This document shows positions 1-10,587 of a stretch of DNA of 64,000 nucleotides, piece by piece. Positions within the stretch are counted from its first letter, which is position 1. Each line of letters begins with the position of its first letter. The DNA lies in contig NW_025943953.1 of assembly GCF_000764305.2 (NCBI RefSeq), positions 58,763 to 122,762 of the forward strand, read 5' to 3'. The notes under the pieces were generated by a model, which was not told the origin of the DNA, did no database searches, and was given only the letters and a program-made list of their open reading frames with translations. This DNA is from Hyalella azteca. Its lineage: Eukaryota; Arthropoda; Malacostraca; Amphipoda; Hyalellidae. The translations under genes were made by a program, and so were the position numbers.

Positions 1-241
1 ATGCGACGGTAGGATAACCGATAGCGAGCGACACGGCGGTGATGGCAGTCAGCCCTTCCATGAAACTCTTGACGATATCTTCATCCTTGATGTCTAGCAC
101 CTTAGGTGAGAAAACTGTGCCCTGGTCATACACGTGCAGGACGACCAAACCGTACGTGAAAGGGGAGATGTTCAGCATGTTCAGCAAGGTACACTCGCTC
201 AGACCCACTTTATCGCCTTCTTTCAGCAACTGGATGTCGTT
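1..241 (-). CDS. RpLP0: RpLP0 exon (residues following GTIEIV)
   Basis: Phase-0 exon beginning AAC GAC ATC CAG after a CAG acceptor (plus-strand ctg at 242-244). It encodes 80 residues including [19 protein letters not shown] and the SPFTYGLVV block typical of P0. It continues past the window edge. The single n at 266 lies in the short intron upstream of it. Confidence 0.9.
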
Positions 242-1934
242 CTGAATGAAAAAAATATTCAGTATNCTGAACTAAATTATTTGACACTACGCCAATTGAA
301 ATCGAGATGGAACTTTAAAGCGAGCTGCCACACGTGATTTTAGATCATTAGACGGGACCATAACTAAATAAATACTTACCACAATTTCAATAGTACCCCT
401 GGCAATCTTGGTGGGGATCTGCAGAGCCTGGAAGAAACTTGTCTTCTCGGGACCAAGGCCAGTATTCTGAGCAGGCACAGTCACGATGCAAGGCGCGATG
501 GCACCGGGACGGGCAGGCGCACGCTTCTTGTTCATCAGAAGCAGATCACGCACTTCGCACAGATCATCGTTGGTGAACACCAGGCCCACGTTATACACGA
601 TCAGAGGCAGCAAACTGAAATAATATTTTATTTTAAGTAATGCAGTACAGTCAATACTGAGCGGTTGGTAGAATCCATGTGATTTCGACCAACTCTTTGC
701 AGCAGATGCTAATTTTGCTCGACTAGGAATCAATTTCACTGTAGAGATCTACCTAAAAAAATACAACTCCGTACTCACTGCAGTGAGTGACAAGAGAGCG
801 CTTTTTCTCGTAGACGAAAACTTGAGGTCACGGACGGACGGACAGACGGACGGACATGGCGAGCACAATAGTGCATTTTTTCCATAAATAGAAAATGCGC
901 TAAAAAGGTCAACCCTAACCCATGACAACAGGGTTTTCGAGTCAAGCATCAATCTTCACCAATCCACATTAAAATTTCAATAAATAGCATCTAACAAAAC
1001 ATTTTTGACAGACAAGTGGATGATTATCAAACCAAACTATACCTTGCTCGATTAGAATTAAAACCACAACTGTACACAGAAGCTATGAGGTAATTTATCC
1101 AAATATTGTTGTAGGACTATATTTATTGTGCTACCAGCCACGTTTTGGGCCTGAGGGTGTTTGCTGCAAGGCTGTCAAGAAAACAAGGAATTGGTGATGG
1201 TCTCCACCTCCCCTACAACCATCCCAAACCACCTGTTTATTAGAAATTTCCTTGTGTTTATTTAACAATTTATTTAATACAACAAAAAGAACCAGGTATA
1301 TACAGTGAACAGAGAAGAAAAGAACAAGCACAAAACCGAGGCTCGGGGGTCTATAACCTCATATAATGGTATTTTCAAGTTTGCCTGCTTTACCCAGTCT
1401 GAAAATAAAAAAAAAGATTAACATGTTAAACCTAAGGAGTGCACTAATCCATAAAAAATATCAGTTACATTAACTCTAACGTGTTTAAGTTAGTGATGCA
1501 TATCAAATAGTGAGCAGTCTACTATGATGTCAACACTGAAATTGATACATACTTTTGATTTAATTTCATACTTTAATTTCACATGACATTGCATCTCAGG
1601 AGAGTGGGGTATGCAGGACCCCTAGTAGGAAATCCTACTTCCTTGCAGTATCACTGAATGGGCTTCCCACAATATCAAACCCAATAAATGTGGACTATGA
1701 ATAGCAAGTACCCTCAGCATCATGCAATTTGAATATTTTCAATTCCCTTGATACACAACTGTGCAAAGAATGGTCCTGCATATTTCATGATAAAATGCAC
1801 AAAATTCATGACACCGACCTGTAGTTGTCAAACAAGCTTGTAACCTTGGTGAAGTAGGATGCTTTCCAGGCAGCTCTGTCCCCCTTAACCATCTTGAATG
1901 TGATTAGGGGCCCGTGTTGTACTCGGAATTAAGG
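1..1934 (-). CDS. RpLP0: 60S acidic ribosomal protein P0 (partial, split gene)
   Basis: P0 anchors the ribosomal stalk (P1/P2 dimers) on 28S rRNA in the large subunit and is cytoplasmic. Visible exons on the minus strand: first coding exon 1892..1819 (ATG at 1892, 24 codons starting [20 protein letters not shown]), preceded by 5' UTR back to an acceptor at about 1935; exon 614..380 (78 codons, containing [20 protein letters not shown] and [20 protein letters not shown]); exon 241..1 ([30 protein letters not shown], ending SIGYPTVA), running off the window. Junctions have AG acceptors and GT donors (GTCGGT after 1819, GTAAGT after 380). P0 proteins are about 315 aa; the exon for roughly residues 25-86, which includes the conserved FIVGADNVGS region, was not found between 614 and 1819. 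The C-terminal acidic tail lies outside the window. Identity as P0 rather than MRTO4 rests on the conserved [15 protein letters not shown] and [10 protein letters not shown] blocks. Confidence 0.9.
380..614 (-). CDS. RpLP0: RpLP0 exon (NVGLVF to GTIEIV)
   Basis: 235 nt: one base completing a split codon, then 78 codons. It encodes the [19 protein letters not shown] block and [20 protein letters not shown]. The acceptor CAG is at 617-615 and the donor GTAAGT begins at 379. Its 5' phase would also fit direct splicing from the first coding exon (AG|T), so skipping the absent middle exon would stay in frame but remove about 60 residues. Confidence 0.9.
755..906 (-). repeat. GTCC-array hairpin repeat, copy 1 (inside RpLP0 intron)
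   Basis: About 150 bp, inverted relative to the three other copies at 24.05, 27.84 and 29.86 kb. Hallmarks in family orientation: AGCGCATTTTCTCATTTATGG at the left, a GTCC/GTCT tetranucleotide run, then GAGAAAATGCGCTC (inverted copy of the left end), then the palindrome ACTCACTGCAGTGAGT, then a T-rich end. No coding capacity. It looks like a small non-autonomous mobile element sitting in the RpLP0 intron where an exon is missing. Confidence 0.7.
1819..1934 (-). CDS. RpLP0: RpLP0 first coding exon with 5' UTR
   Basis: The ATG is at 1892-1890 and reads [20 protein letters not shown] followed by FDNY, matching the conserved P0 start (MVREDRATWKxNYF...). The donor is AG|GTCGGT after 1819. A polypyrimidine-like stretch and CAG at 1937-1935 give an acceptor 42 nt upstream of the ATG, so at least one non-coding 5' exon must lie further upstream (higher coordinates). 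I did not locate it. Confidence 0.85.
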
Positions 1935-1937
1935 ACT

Positions 1938-3650
1938 GAAAAATTTAATGATCAGTATATTAATAATGTTCACAATGGTCAGAGTTTTAATTAATGTCAA
2001 CAATCAAGCAGAACACAAATGGAAGATATGCTTCTTAAAATTATAGCTTCTACATTCAATATTTACACGGCTTCCATCTAACTGAATTCTGAGAAGGGAG
2101 TCTTCATCGAGAACTGAGAAGTAAGGGTACTGAATGTTTTGTTTTAAACACAAACCATTAATCGATTGGGAAAAACCACAACAAATGTGGCTCCAGAAGT
2201 GAAGGCTAATCAAATATTAAACCAATTCAAAAAGATTAGTTAATTACAGCATGTACAAGACAATTAAATGCCAAATATTCATAAATATATTCCAGTTAAG
2301 CATTTCCTAACATAAACATAATACAGAATAATACATATGGACTTGCTAACTTAAGTCCTGGAATCCTACGGCAGTGTAAGACCACAGTATATCCACAGCA
2401 ACAAGTGCTGTGGCAATTTTAGTGACTTAGAAGTTAAATGTGGCTCAGAGCCTCTGTCAGGAAGTAAATTATTTAGCAGTTGGCATAGCCAAGATTAGCT
2501 TTTTTGATCCAAAACATTCAACGTTAATTTCAAACGAGATATCCATTGGAAAATACATGTTATACAGACTTTAAACGAGACCTAAAACTTGAGGTTTGGT
2601 TATTTAATAATGAATATTAGTTCAAGTGATGCCCAATAATCCATTATCTTTCATCTCATTTACTGGTAGCTTTTGAGCTTTTCAACTTGTGCCTAATTCC
2701 ACTGCCAATAAGTGTACGAAGTTGAACACTAGAGTCTGCAGTGACTGAAATTTCCATCAGAATCTTTAACATCAATGCCACTAACATTGCCACATCTTTC
2801 AAGTCTCCAGATACCAGCCTTAAATATTAGAAGCTTAGGACCATTAGGAAACGGCAGAAACACAGATTTCTGGGGAGATCATTAAAATCAATGCAATTCT
2901 ACTATAATGTGGCAATCCAATCCTACAAATCCAGGAATCCTGGTTATCACCAGTCTTTCAGTTACCTAATAGGAAGTCAGCCACATGGAATTCAAGGTCA
3001 ATACAAATGTTTATAAATATCATTTTGGATCTAAAAACATGGTAGGCTACTCAACTTAACCAATCTTGGGAAATATTTGAGAACCAAAATGGAAATTGAG
3101 GTTGAAACCATGAATAAACAAGACAAAAACATCAATGATTGTGGCCTAGTCTAGCATGGAAAATGCTGTTCAAGCTGAGACTAGAGTTTTCCCATAATTT
3201 TCAGATGCACAAGATTTTAGCTAAATGAATTATATCCCACCTAATTTTTACTAAAATTTCACAATTGGGCTGTAAGATTCAAATTTACAAAAAAAAAGTG
3301 ACTGTAAAATTGTTTCAGGCATATGAAAATTCAAATCTAGCTTGTGGGTAATTTCACGTGACCTACCAACTCCTATGATGGGCAATGATGACCCATGACT
3401 GATTTCTAAAATAAAAATTATGGAAAATTGCGTATGCCCAACTATTTACAAAAAAAATTAAGAAACAAACATTTTCATCCAGAACATTTGAAAAATTCTC
3501 ATCATTATTCCAAATTGATAAAAAAGTGGCCAAGTGAGCAAATTAGCTAGCAACAATTACAAAAAATTGGTACCTACAAGTTGCCCATGAACAAATTTTA
3601 AGAAATAAAAACAGTCCTATCGGAATACTAACAACATTCAATTTTATTTA
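1938..3650. other. Gene-free AT-rich stretch
   Basis: No conserved ORF, splice-flanked exon, RNA gene or tandem array was recognised. It presumably contains the RpLP0 promoter and non-coding first exon on the minus strand, but no core promoter motif could be placed with confidence. Confidence 0.5.
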
Positions 3651-3718
3651 TTAAAAATTAGTAAAATAGTACATTTTAACATTATGTTTAAAAAATTTCC
3701 TTTTAGCCTCCTAGACCT

Positions 3719-4750
3719 AGGGTTAACGTGGTATATTCCGACACTTCTTAACTTTTCTCCTTTATATAAGATTTGTCTTAGTTCCATGCATTCGTTGATG
3801 GTTGAAATAGTGACATCCTACTATTGCCAAAACACTAGGTCTGGGCCGTCTGATGGGAAAATGTTAAGATCCAAAGACAGTGCACATCACCCAGTGAGAA
3901 CATTGAAAAACGTGTCAAAATTGATACCGTAAAATGGGGTAACTTAGACCGGCGGGGTAACTTAGACCACTTTTCATTTTTTTAACAAAAACCCCCACAA
4001 CTCAAAAACTATTTGACAAAGAAATGGAATCACGGCTGGCAAATCCATAAAACCACGGCTCGAAAAATTCAGTCGCGGCTCGCCAAGTAGATATATTCCA
4101 TACTAGAATAGGTATATTAGTTATCCTTTAAGTATACTTGTGACAGTCAAGTATACTTAACAGTTGACAAATGACAAGTTAAGTTGACTTCACTTAAGTC
4201 AAGTGACAGTTTTAGACACATAAAAACTAACTCCGACACAGCTTGGAAAAATTAAAATTTTATTGATTAAAAGCTTAATAGCTCTTAATTAGAAGCTTAA
4301 TTAAAAAATTAAAATTTTTAAATAAGGCTCGTTACGAGCTGTGTCGTATTCCGATTCCAATACAGGGCCCCGGAATTACAAATTAATAGTTTGAACTTTA
4401 GCCTCAAAGCACCTCAAAGTTTGAGGTGCTGCCGGAATTAGTCTCACAATATGCCTAATTTAGTAACACACAGCATCAAAATTCAGGAATTTTGTAGGTT
4501 CGAATTCTAAAGGCTTTTGAATAAATATGGCAACCGCAACAGTATGTCACTTTGTGACGTTTCATCCTTGTAATGCTGGCACGTAGGCCTAGCTAGTGTG
4601 GCGTTTTGAGAGTGACACAGCAATCAGAACTGGAGTTGCAACTTGCAACTTGCACATACGGTGACATTTTTAAAGTATCCAATATCCATTCATTTCTTGC
4701 TACGTCCTTAAATGTGTCGCCAGCGTCGGAATATACTGCATTTACCCTAT
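3719..4750. mobile_element. Palindromic non-autonomous element, family B copy 1
   Basis: The left end AGGGTTAACGTGGTATATTC (3719) is matched inverted by the right end GGAATATACTGCATTTACCC (about 4729-4748). Inside are AT-rich blocks around AAGCTTAATAGCTC and a right-hand section (AAAGGCTTTTGAATAAATAT, GTGACGTTTCATC, GTTTTGAGAGTGACA) shared with the element at 41.7-42.8 kb. A fragment of family A (ends with TACCGTAAAATGGGGTAACT) is nested at about 3924-4025. No transposase ORF is present, so it would depend on an enzyme encoded elsewhere. Confidence 0.65.
3924..4025 (+). mobile_element. Family A terminal fragment
   Basis: TACCGTAAAATGGGGTAACT followed by a second GGGGTAACTTAGACC and then ACAAAAACCCCCACAACTC. 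It matches the left end of the complete family A element at 43.9 kb for about 95 bp and then diverges. Only one end is present. Confidence 0.65.
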
Positions 4751-5753
4751 TTTCTTAGGTACCTGATTTTCAGAAAATTCTAACTTTACAAAGGGTTAAC
4801 AACTTAACACTGTAAGAGGCACCAATTAGCTAGCTACCTAGGCTATGAATAAATTGCAGGTATATATTTTTTCCTTATTCAGCACTGAATAAATTGGAAA
4901 CGGATGAAATTGACCAAATTCACATGCATTTTTATCAAATCACATGTGGCTTCTGCCTAGTTTTCCAGTCGCAGTCAAGATTAACCAATTAGGCAGCAAC
5001 AGCCGAAGCATTACTGATTAGTATTTTTAACATATTAAATACAAATTCTTGGTCAAGATTTATATGCTGGTGTTGTAATTACTTGCTAATAAAATAGGTA
5101 AATCAAGTTAGAAGGCGAGGTTGCCCTGGGTCCCGGCGTTAGAGTTGCCAAGGAGCAGAATCAGATATTTGCTCCAGCAGCGTTTCTTTAAACGGACACA
5201 AATCAACATAGGTATATTGAAAACACGCAATACTATAAGAATATAATAATTACTAAGCATAAACAAATTCAAATTTTTGTATATAATATGCCAAGAGACA
5301 GAGCCTGCCGCCACTCACCAAGCTACGACGTATCGTGGTGAACTTCGCGGATGGTTCTCCGAGAATTCAACACATCATTGTAAACACTGTTTAAAACTGT
5401 ACTCTCTCTAAAATTCATTTATGACAACTGATAATACTTGTTGAACCAAACAAGCAAGATTTGACATATATTTTCATATTATAGGCGTATGTTATGAAAA
5501 TAATAGTGATTTTTAATTGCCATCGAGCTTTTCACAAATAATATATGTATGCAATTATTATTTGCGGGAAGGTGGATATTTGTTGGTCTTGGACAAATTT
5601 ACAACCTACCAGTGATGTTTAACTCACATCTCGGACAAATTTACGGCCGGACTCCAAATTCAGTGAGCAAACGTCTAGGACAAATTTACGGTCGGACCCG
5701 CGGCCGGTCTCAGAATTACCTACTATGACGGAATATACCGCGTTTACCCTAGT
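4751..5753. repeat. First copy of an old tandem duplication
   Basis: Aligns by eye with about 6018-7040 (offset near 1.3 kb) through shared blocks such as CACATGCATTTTTATCAAAT, CAGCAACAGCCGAAGCATTA and the GCGAGGT...GGGTCCCGGCGTTAGAG patch. The copies differ by many substitutions and small indels, so the duplication is old. The right edge carries another family B end, GGAATATACCGCGTTTACCC (about 5731-5750). Small ORFs in both copies are shadows without family resemblance. Confidence 0.65.
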
Positions 5754-6017
5754 AAAATAGTACATTTTTACATTGTGTTTAAAAAATTTCCCATTGGGTA
5801 GGCCTTAGTGGCAAACCAGAACTTTTTTAGAATCAGTTCATTCTTAATTTCCTCATTTACTTGAGACTTAAGGCAATTACTTTAGTATGATAATGCTGGT
5901 AGCCTATCCAAGATACTTTACTGGTCTACTTATAGGACTCAAAAATGAACTTGAGGGAGAGTCAAAAAAACTCTCTGCTTTGCCACTATGGGGTAGGCCT
6001 AGGTAGCCTCCTATTTT

Positions 6018-7040
6018 TTTTACTTGATTTTCAGAAAATTCTCTAACTTTAGCTACAATGGGTTAACAGTAAAGAGCTAAAGAGGCACCAACGCACCAAA
6101 TCCACCAAAACCAATTACCTACAAATAAATTGCAGGTATACATTTTATATATATATTTTCTTATTCAGCACTGAATAAATTGAAAAGGGATGAAATTGAC
6201 CAAATTCACATGCATTTTTATCAAATCACATGTGGCTTCTGCGGTTCTGCCTAGTGAGTAGTTTTCCAGTCGGTCAACTTGAGTCAAGATTAACCAATTA
6301 GGTAGGCAGCAACAGCCGAAGCATTACTGATTAGTATCTTTGACATACTAAATAAAATAATAAATATTCTTGGTCAAGATTCATATGCTGGTGTTGCAAT
6401 TACATGCCACTAAAATAGGTAAATCAAGTTAGACGGCGAGGTCCTGCCTTGGGTCCCGGCGTTAGAGCTGCCAGCCTGCCAAGGAGCAGAATCAGACGTT
6501 TGCTCCAACAGCGTTTTTTTAAACGGACACGACAACATATATTGAAAACACGCAATAATATAAGTATATAATAATTGATAAACATAAGCAAATTCAAATT
6601 TTCGTATATAATAGCCAAGAGACATAGCCTGCCACCACTCACCAAGCTACGACGTATCGTGGTGAACTTCGCGGATGGTTCTCCGAGAATTCAACACATC
6701 ATTGTAAACACTGTTTAAAACTGTACTCTCTCTAAAATTCATTTATGACAACTGATTGAACCAAATAAGTAAGATTTTACATATATTTTCATATTATAGG
6801 CGTATGTTATGAAAATAATAGTGATTTTTAATTGCCATCGAGCTTTTCACAAATAATATATGTATGCAATTATTATTTGCGGGAAGGTGGATATTTGTTG
6901 GTCTTGGACAAATTTACAACCTGCCAGTGATGTTTAGCTCACATCTCGGACAAATTTACGGCCGGACTCCAAATTCAGTGAGCAAACGTCTAGGACAAAT
7001 TTACGGTCGGACCCGCGGCCGGTCTCCAAATTCAGTGCCA
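6018..7040. repeat. Second copy of the old tandem duplication
   Basis: Counterpart of 4751-5753. Its 3' part, from about 6880, contains the GGACAAATTTACGGCCGGAC and GGTCGGACCCGCGGCCGGTC blocks and leads into the foldback element that follows. The first copy has the same blocks but stops at a family B end. Confidence 0.6.
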
Positions 7041-8500
7041 ATTCAGTGAGCATAGAATATCTCCTAAAGGCTAAAGTAATGAACGTAGCTCGATGAAACT
7101 TGGTACACGTAATCATTTGAGCCTAACAATGATGTTTAGCTCGTGACAATTTTTGTCTTACGCTTTCATTCGTAAGTTATATGGCGATACAAGCCGAAAT
7201 TTGCAGTGAGCATGCCATTTCTTCCAAAGTACTGAACAGATTCGAATGAAATTTTGAATATACATTTCTGAATAACCATCGGTGATATTTAGCTCGTGAT
7301 CATGTTTTACATTTCACCTTTATTCGTGAACTATACGGAGAAACAGGCCGAAATTTGCAGTGACCAAGACATTTTTTCTAAACTACTGCACAGATTTGAA
7401 CGAAAATTTGAATATACAATTCTACATTCATAACCGACCAACAGTGATGTTTAGCTTGTAAATTTTTTTATTTTGACTTAGTTTGTGAGTTTTTTTATCA
7501 TAGCACATTCATCTGTGAGTAATATAGCAAAACGGGCCGAAATTCACAGTGATCAAGACTTTTCTCCTAAACTAATGAACAGATTTGATCAAACTTTTGA
7601 ATATACATTCCTAACCACCCAACGGCGATGTTTAGTTCGTAGAGACGAAGTAGAACTCGACAATTTGCAATAATACGATAATTATCTGATACGATAATTA
7701 TGTTGTGATCTTGGTGGTATTGTTAGAATAAGATACGGTTCAGACATCTTGCTAACTTAATAATGTACATATTGTCAACCTTAACCTCTTTAAATGTCAG
7801 TGACAGGCTATGTGTATAATAATAGAAACAATAGTCAATATCAGCCAAAAATCATTGTCAACTATAACAACATAATTTGCGGGCGTTTTTATAATACTTT
7901 TAAGCCCCGATGAGAACAATTATAAAATAGAACGTTGGAACAGCAACCATAGCACAATTTTGTATTAAACGATACCATTAGTCCCTTATAAGTGCCCGTA
8001 CAAAGATACATTGATTGACCCCTGTTCATTAATTTTTGAGACATTTCTTGGTCACTGCAAATCTGAAAACCGGTCATAAAATCGGCCTCAGAAATGCCGT
8101 ATACGGTATATTATAAAATCGTCCGGTCGTTTCATCGTATAGCCGCATATCTCGCAAACCAAGGCAACATCGAAAATATTGACACGAGCTGGACATCACC
8201 GTTGGGTGGTTAGAATGTATATTCAAAGTTTCATTCAAATCTGCTCAGTAGTTTGAAAGAAATATCTTGGTCAACGCAAATTTCAGCCCGTTTCACCGTG
8301 AGCTCACAAATGAATCTGAAATGGCAAAAATTCTTACGAGCTAAAGACCACCGTTAGATTATAATAAATACGTGTACCAAGCTTCATCGAACTGCGTTCA
8401 TTAGTTTGGGAGATATTCCTTGATCATTGAATTGGAAGATTTTCTTTGAAGACCGGTCGTGAGTCCGGCCGTAAAATTGTCCGGGACGTGATACGAGACA
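6933..8500. mobile_element. Foldback-type element with modular arms
   Basis: The left arm (about 6933-7660) and right arm (about 7880-8500) are diverged inverted copies. For example AACTTGGTACACGTAATCAT on the left matches the reverse complement of the right (AGCTTGGTACACGTATTTAT), and ACGGCCGGACTC occurs in both orientations. Each arm is itself built of diverged modules of roughly 155-190 bp, recognisable by GCAGTGA(C/G)CAWG, then CTAAACTACTG and GATTTGAA, then GTGATGTTTAGCTCGT. The left arm has four. The spacer (7660-7880) has no coding potential. Confidence 0.6.
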
Positions 8501-9560
8501 GCATTGGATACGAGAATTTAGATTTCACAAAGTAATTATAGTACGACTAAAATATCTAACCATTGTAACCAACTATAGAGGTTGCACCTTAAAATTTCTA
8601 ACCAATAAAATCTTACAATTACCTTTGAATCATTTAATGAATCATTCAGTTATTTGTTACGAATCTTTTAATAATTTCTATCGGACTCCACAAATCAATT
8701 CATGGACGAGACTCCTTGGTTTTATTTTTGAGGAAAAGCTACTTGCGTCGATGTAAGCCTGCGCTGCAGTTGATATAATTTATGTAGACGAAATCAATGA
8801 AAAAACTTCTTCCACTTCAATTTAATTATTCGCCTCTATTTATATTATAGACGAGTCTAAGTCAACATGCTTCTCAGCCTGAACTATGAAGTATAAGCGT
8901 AAAAAGGAGAAAATAGAATATTTCTTATTATAAATACTCATTCATTTTGTTACAGATTTTGAGTTATTTCTTTCCTTGGAATTCTTTTGGCATTTATGAA
9001 AGTCCGAATCATGGACGAGTCGTGGTGTAAAAAGATAAGTAGATGTTAACATATTTATCTTTTATTACAACAATAACAGAACAACTGCAACAACAAAAGC
9101 ATTAATACGAGGAACAATTATTGCTACACACGAGAAAGCAAATTCATTCTTTTTTCTAATTCGAACACATATGTGAATGCTTGGTAAACACCATAACATT
9201 TCGTCTTCGAAAGAAACGTTTTTTCTTGCTTCAAATCAAGTTATTAATTAAGCGGAACGATGTATGGTAGAGATTAGACGACGCTCGATCAAGGCACAGA
9301 AGGAATTATCAAATTATTTGAATACCTCAAAACAATGCCTATATTTAATAATGAATATATCTGGTAGAAGGAAGAATGGTGGCTTCTTTAAATCTGCCTT
9401 AGTTAAAAAACATTGCTGCCTGTGACTTCAAAATTAAAGAATAAGTCAAGCCACCCAGAGATACAAATAAAAAGATTCAGAAATCGAATAGTTAATGCAT
9501 TAAGTAGTTTAATAAATTATTATATCCTACTCGCTAATAATAAAAAAGTCGGTCAGACAT
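8501..9560. other. Gene-free stretch
   Basis: AT-rich sequence without a recognisable exon, RNA gene or repeat array. Confidence 0.5.
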
Positions 9561-9569
9561 AGGTCAAGA

Positions 9570-9641
9570 ATCCCCGGCACTCAGTGGGAGAGTGTTCGCT
9601 TTGCATGCGAAAAGCCCCGGGTTCGATCCCCGGCACCTCCA
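9570..9641 (+). pseudogene. tRNA-Ala(UGC) pseudogene with replaced 5' end
   Basis: From CTCAGTGGGAG (9580) onward this is a clean tRNA-Ala: anticodon stem TTCGC/GCGAA around loop TTTGCAT (anticodon TGC), T arm CCCCGGGTTCGATCCCCGG with an intact B box, 3' acceptor strand CACCTCC with discriminator A at 9641, and a TTTT pol III stop at 9645-9648. The first 10 or so bases should be the partner acceptor strand (GGAGGTG-like) and TAGC; instead they read ATCCCCGGCAC, an exact 11-nt copy of 9626-9636. The acceptor stem cannot pair and the A box is altered, so a working tRNA is unlikely. Confidence 0.75.
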
Positions 9642-9649
9642 GTTCTTTT

Positions 9650-10190
9650 GTTATAGAAATCATGATTCGAGTCAAGCGGGACATTTCAAGTGTTGGCGCG
9701 ATGCATCCGGAAATATTGTGCGAGAAGGTATTTACACACATGAGTCGAATAAATAAATAACTTTCAATAAATAAATTAGATAAAAGGCAAGAAATCTTTA
9801 AAATAGAGTGAAATATCTCAATCATGACATGATAGTTTGTCCACGCGTTATCGAGCGCTCAATATTGTTCTATGGAAGCCAAAATAATATTAAACTCTAC
9901 CAAAACTGCCTCTCGCGATTGTTTTGCTGATTTAAAGCTCTCGAAATTATCCTGCGTATTTTTTTTGACAGTTGGCTTTTTATTCTGAACGCTTAGCGCG
10001 TGAGGCTTTTGTTGTTTGTCGAGTCTTCATCTTTATTACATCAGCTGTTTTACGCTATTAAGTTGCAATGATTTTTGTGAGAGTCGTCATGACGTGAGGA
10101 AAACAGATACTGATTTTATAACATGACAACACCAGGCTCTTTGAAACTTGAAATATACATTACAATGATTAAACAAAATAATTCTTATTC
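9650..10190. other. Gene-free stretch
   Basis: Nothing recognised. It could contain the 3' end of the minus-strand gene at 10588 if that gene has a 3' UTR intron (see 10198-10356). Confidence 0.4.
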
Positions 10191-10197
10191 GAATCTT

Positions 10198-10356
10198 TAT
10201 CTGAGACAACTCGTACGTAATGATCCACTAAAATGACGAAACATTTATAAGGTTTATAAATTTCTGCATATAGTCTTGATTTGAGAAGCTTTTTGTTGTG
10301 TGCCCAAAGTCCTCCTTAGAACATCGCAGATCGTCGAACCCGGGGATTGTGAGCCC
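10198..10356 (-). other. Possible 3' UTR exon of the 10588 gene
   Basis: On the minus strand a good acceptor (TTTTTATTTCAG|GGCTCA) begins at 10356. The coding exon upstream is followed, shortly after its stop, by GCCGC|GTGAGT, a plausible donor at about 10567. Together they could define a 3' UTR intron of about 210 bp. There is no clear AATAAA, so this remains a guess. Confidence 0.25.
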
Positions 10357-10587
10357 TGAAATAAAAATGGTTATTAAAATATTGTACACTGAAAATCGAT
10401 AAACTATGATTATTTTTTGAAAACAACATCTGGTCAAAATTATTAAAACAAAAAGCGACTTGTACTTTTTTAGTATCTCGTAGATAAATCGTGGACTCCC
10501 AACATTGGGCTTTTAGCTTTTCCCAACATTGATTACGTCATAGTAAATTAGGTTAAAAAAAACTCACGCGGCGGACTTCGATCCCGG

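Noticed and set aside
10320..10345. GGGTTCGACGATC on the minus strand, resembling a tRNA B box
   Set aside because: No A box, stem structure or terminator around it; probably a coincidence within a possible UTR exon.
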